Below are positions 12,528 to 12,555 of a stretch of 12,555 bases of DNA, piece by piece. The position numbers and the translations under genes are program-made. Positions within the stretch are counted from its first letter, which is position 1, and each line of letters opens with the position of its first letter. The stretch lies in NCBI GenBank assembly GCA_017380995.1, contig JAFOCY010000001.1, positions 1 to 12,555 on the forward strand, in the 5' to 3' direction. Below the pieces are notes generated by a model. The model searched no databases, was not told the DNA's origin, and saw nothing but the letters and a program-made list of their open reading frames with translations. The stretch is from Oscillibacter sp. (GTDB lineage Bacteria > Bacillota > Clostridia > Oscillospirales > Oscillospiraceae).

Positions 12528-12552
12528 GAGGGCGGCCAATGGCCGCCCTCTT
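12526..12552. terminator. Hairpin at the window edge, probable intrinsic terminator
   Basis: AAGAGGGCGGCC and GGCCGCCCTCTT form a perfect 12-bp stem with an AAT loop, followed by TTG at the window end. It probably ends a neighbouring gene outside the window; the side it serves cannot be decided. Confidence 0.65.
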
Positions 12553-12555
12553 TTG

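Noticed and set aside
1..12555. CRISPR array, prophage, toxin-antitoxin or biosynthetic cluster
   Set aside because: No regularly spaced repeats and no matching gene families were found on either strand.

Overview
The window looks like chromosomal sequence from a GC-rich, low-spore-count-type gut Clostridia, most likely Oscillospiraceae (Flavonifractor, Lawsonibacter or Intestinimonas-like). This is inferred from the AGGAGG-type ribosome binding sites, the gene families, the GC-rich codon use and a GAPDH of clostridial style. Genus is a judgement from memory, not a search.

Left part (1-4360). The C-terminal half of a TrkH potassium channel subunit (+) faces a convergent minus-strand operon: an M18 aminopeptidase followed by a short YitT-family membrane protein. 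Between them lies a complete 1300-bp IS3-family (IS150-like) insertion sequence. It has 30-bp imperfect inverted repeats, a 3-bp TTC duplication, two overlapping transposase frames, a good A7 slippery site and an intact DD(35)E triad. Removing the IS and one TTC copy restores a perfect bidirectional intrinsic terminator, so the IS landed in the loop of the terminator shared by the two convergent transcription units.

Middle (4300-8540). A PucR-family regulator (+) is divergent from the aminopeptidase, with overlapping -10 elements and an inverted repeat between them. It converges with a DUF819 membrane protein (-), across a strong hairpin. The DUF819 gene is divergent from a YkvI-family membrane protein (+). 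With the aminopeptidase and a C-S lyase further right, this could be a peptide/amino-acid use neighbourhood, but that link is inference.

Right part (8580-12555). A tRNA-Leu(UAA) and initiator tRNA-fMet transcript (-) has a near-consensus promoter and its own terminator. Divergent from it is a 23-codon small gene (+) with a strong ribosome binding site and its own terminator. It converges on a cytosolic histidine-kinase-like ATPase (-) that lacks the phosphoacceptor histidine. Then come a type I glyceraldehyde-3-phosphate dehydrogenase (+) whose cofactor-contact positions differ from NAD-type enzymes, and a convergent MalY/PatB-type PLP-dependent C-S lyase (-). Almost every gene ends at a recognisable intrinsic terminator. 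No CRISPR array, phage gene or toxin module was seen. The least ordinary items are the terminator-loop IS insertion, the 23-aa gene and the His-less kinase homologue.
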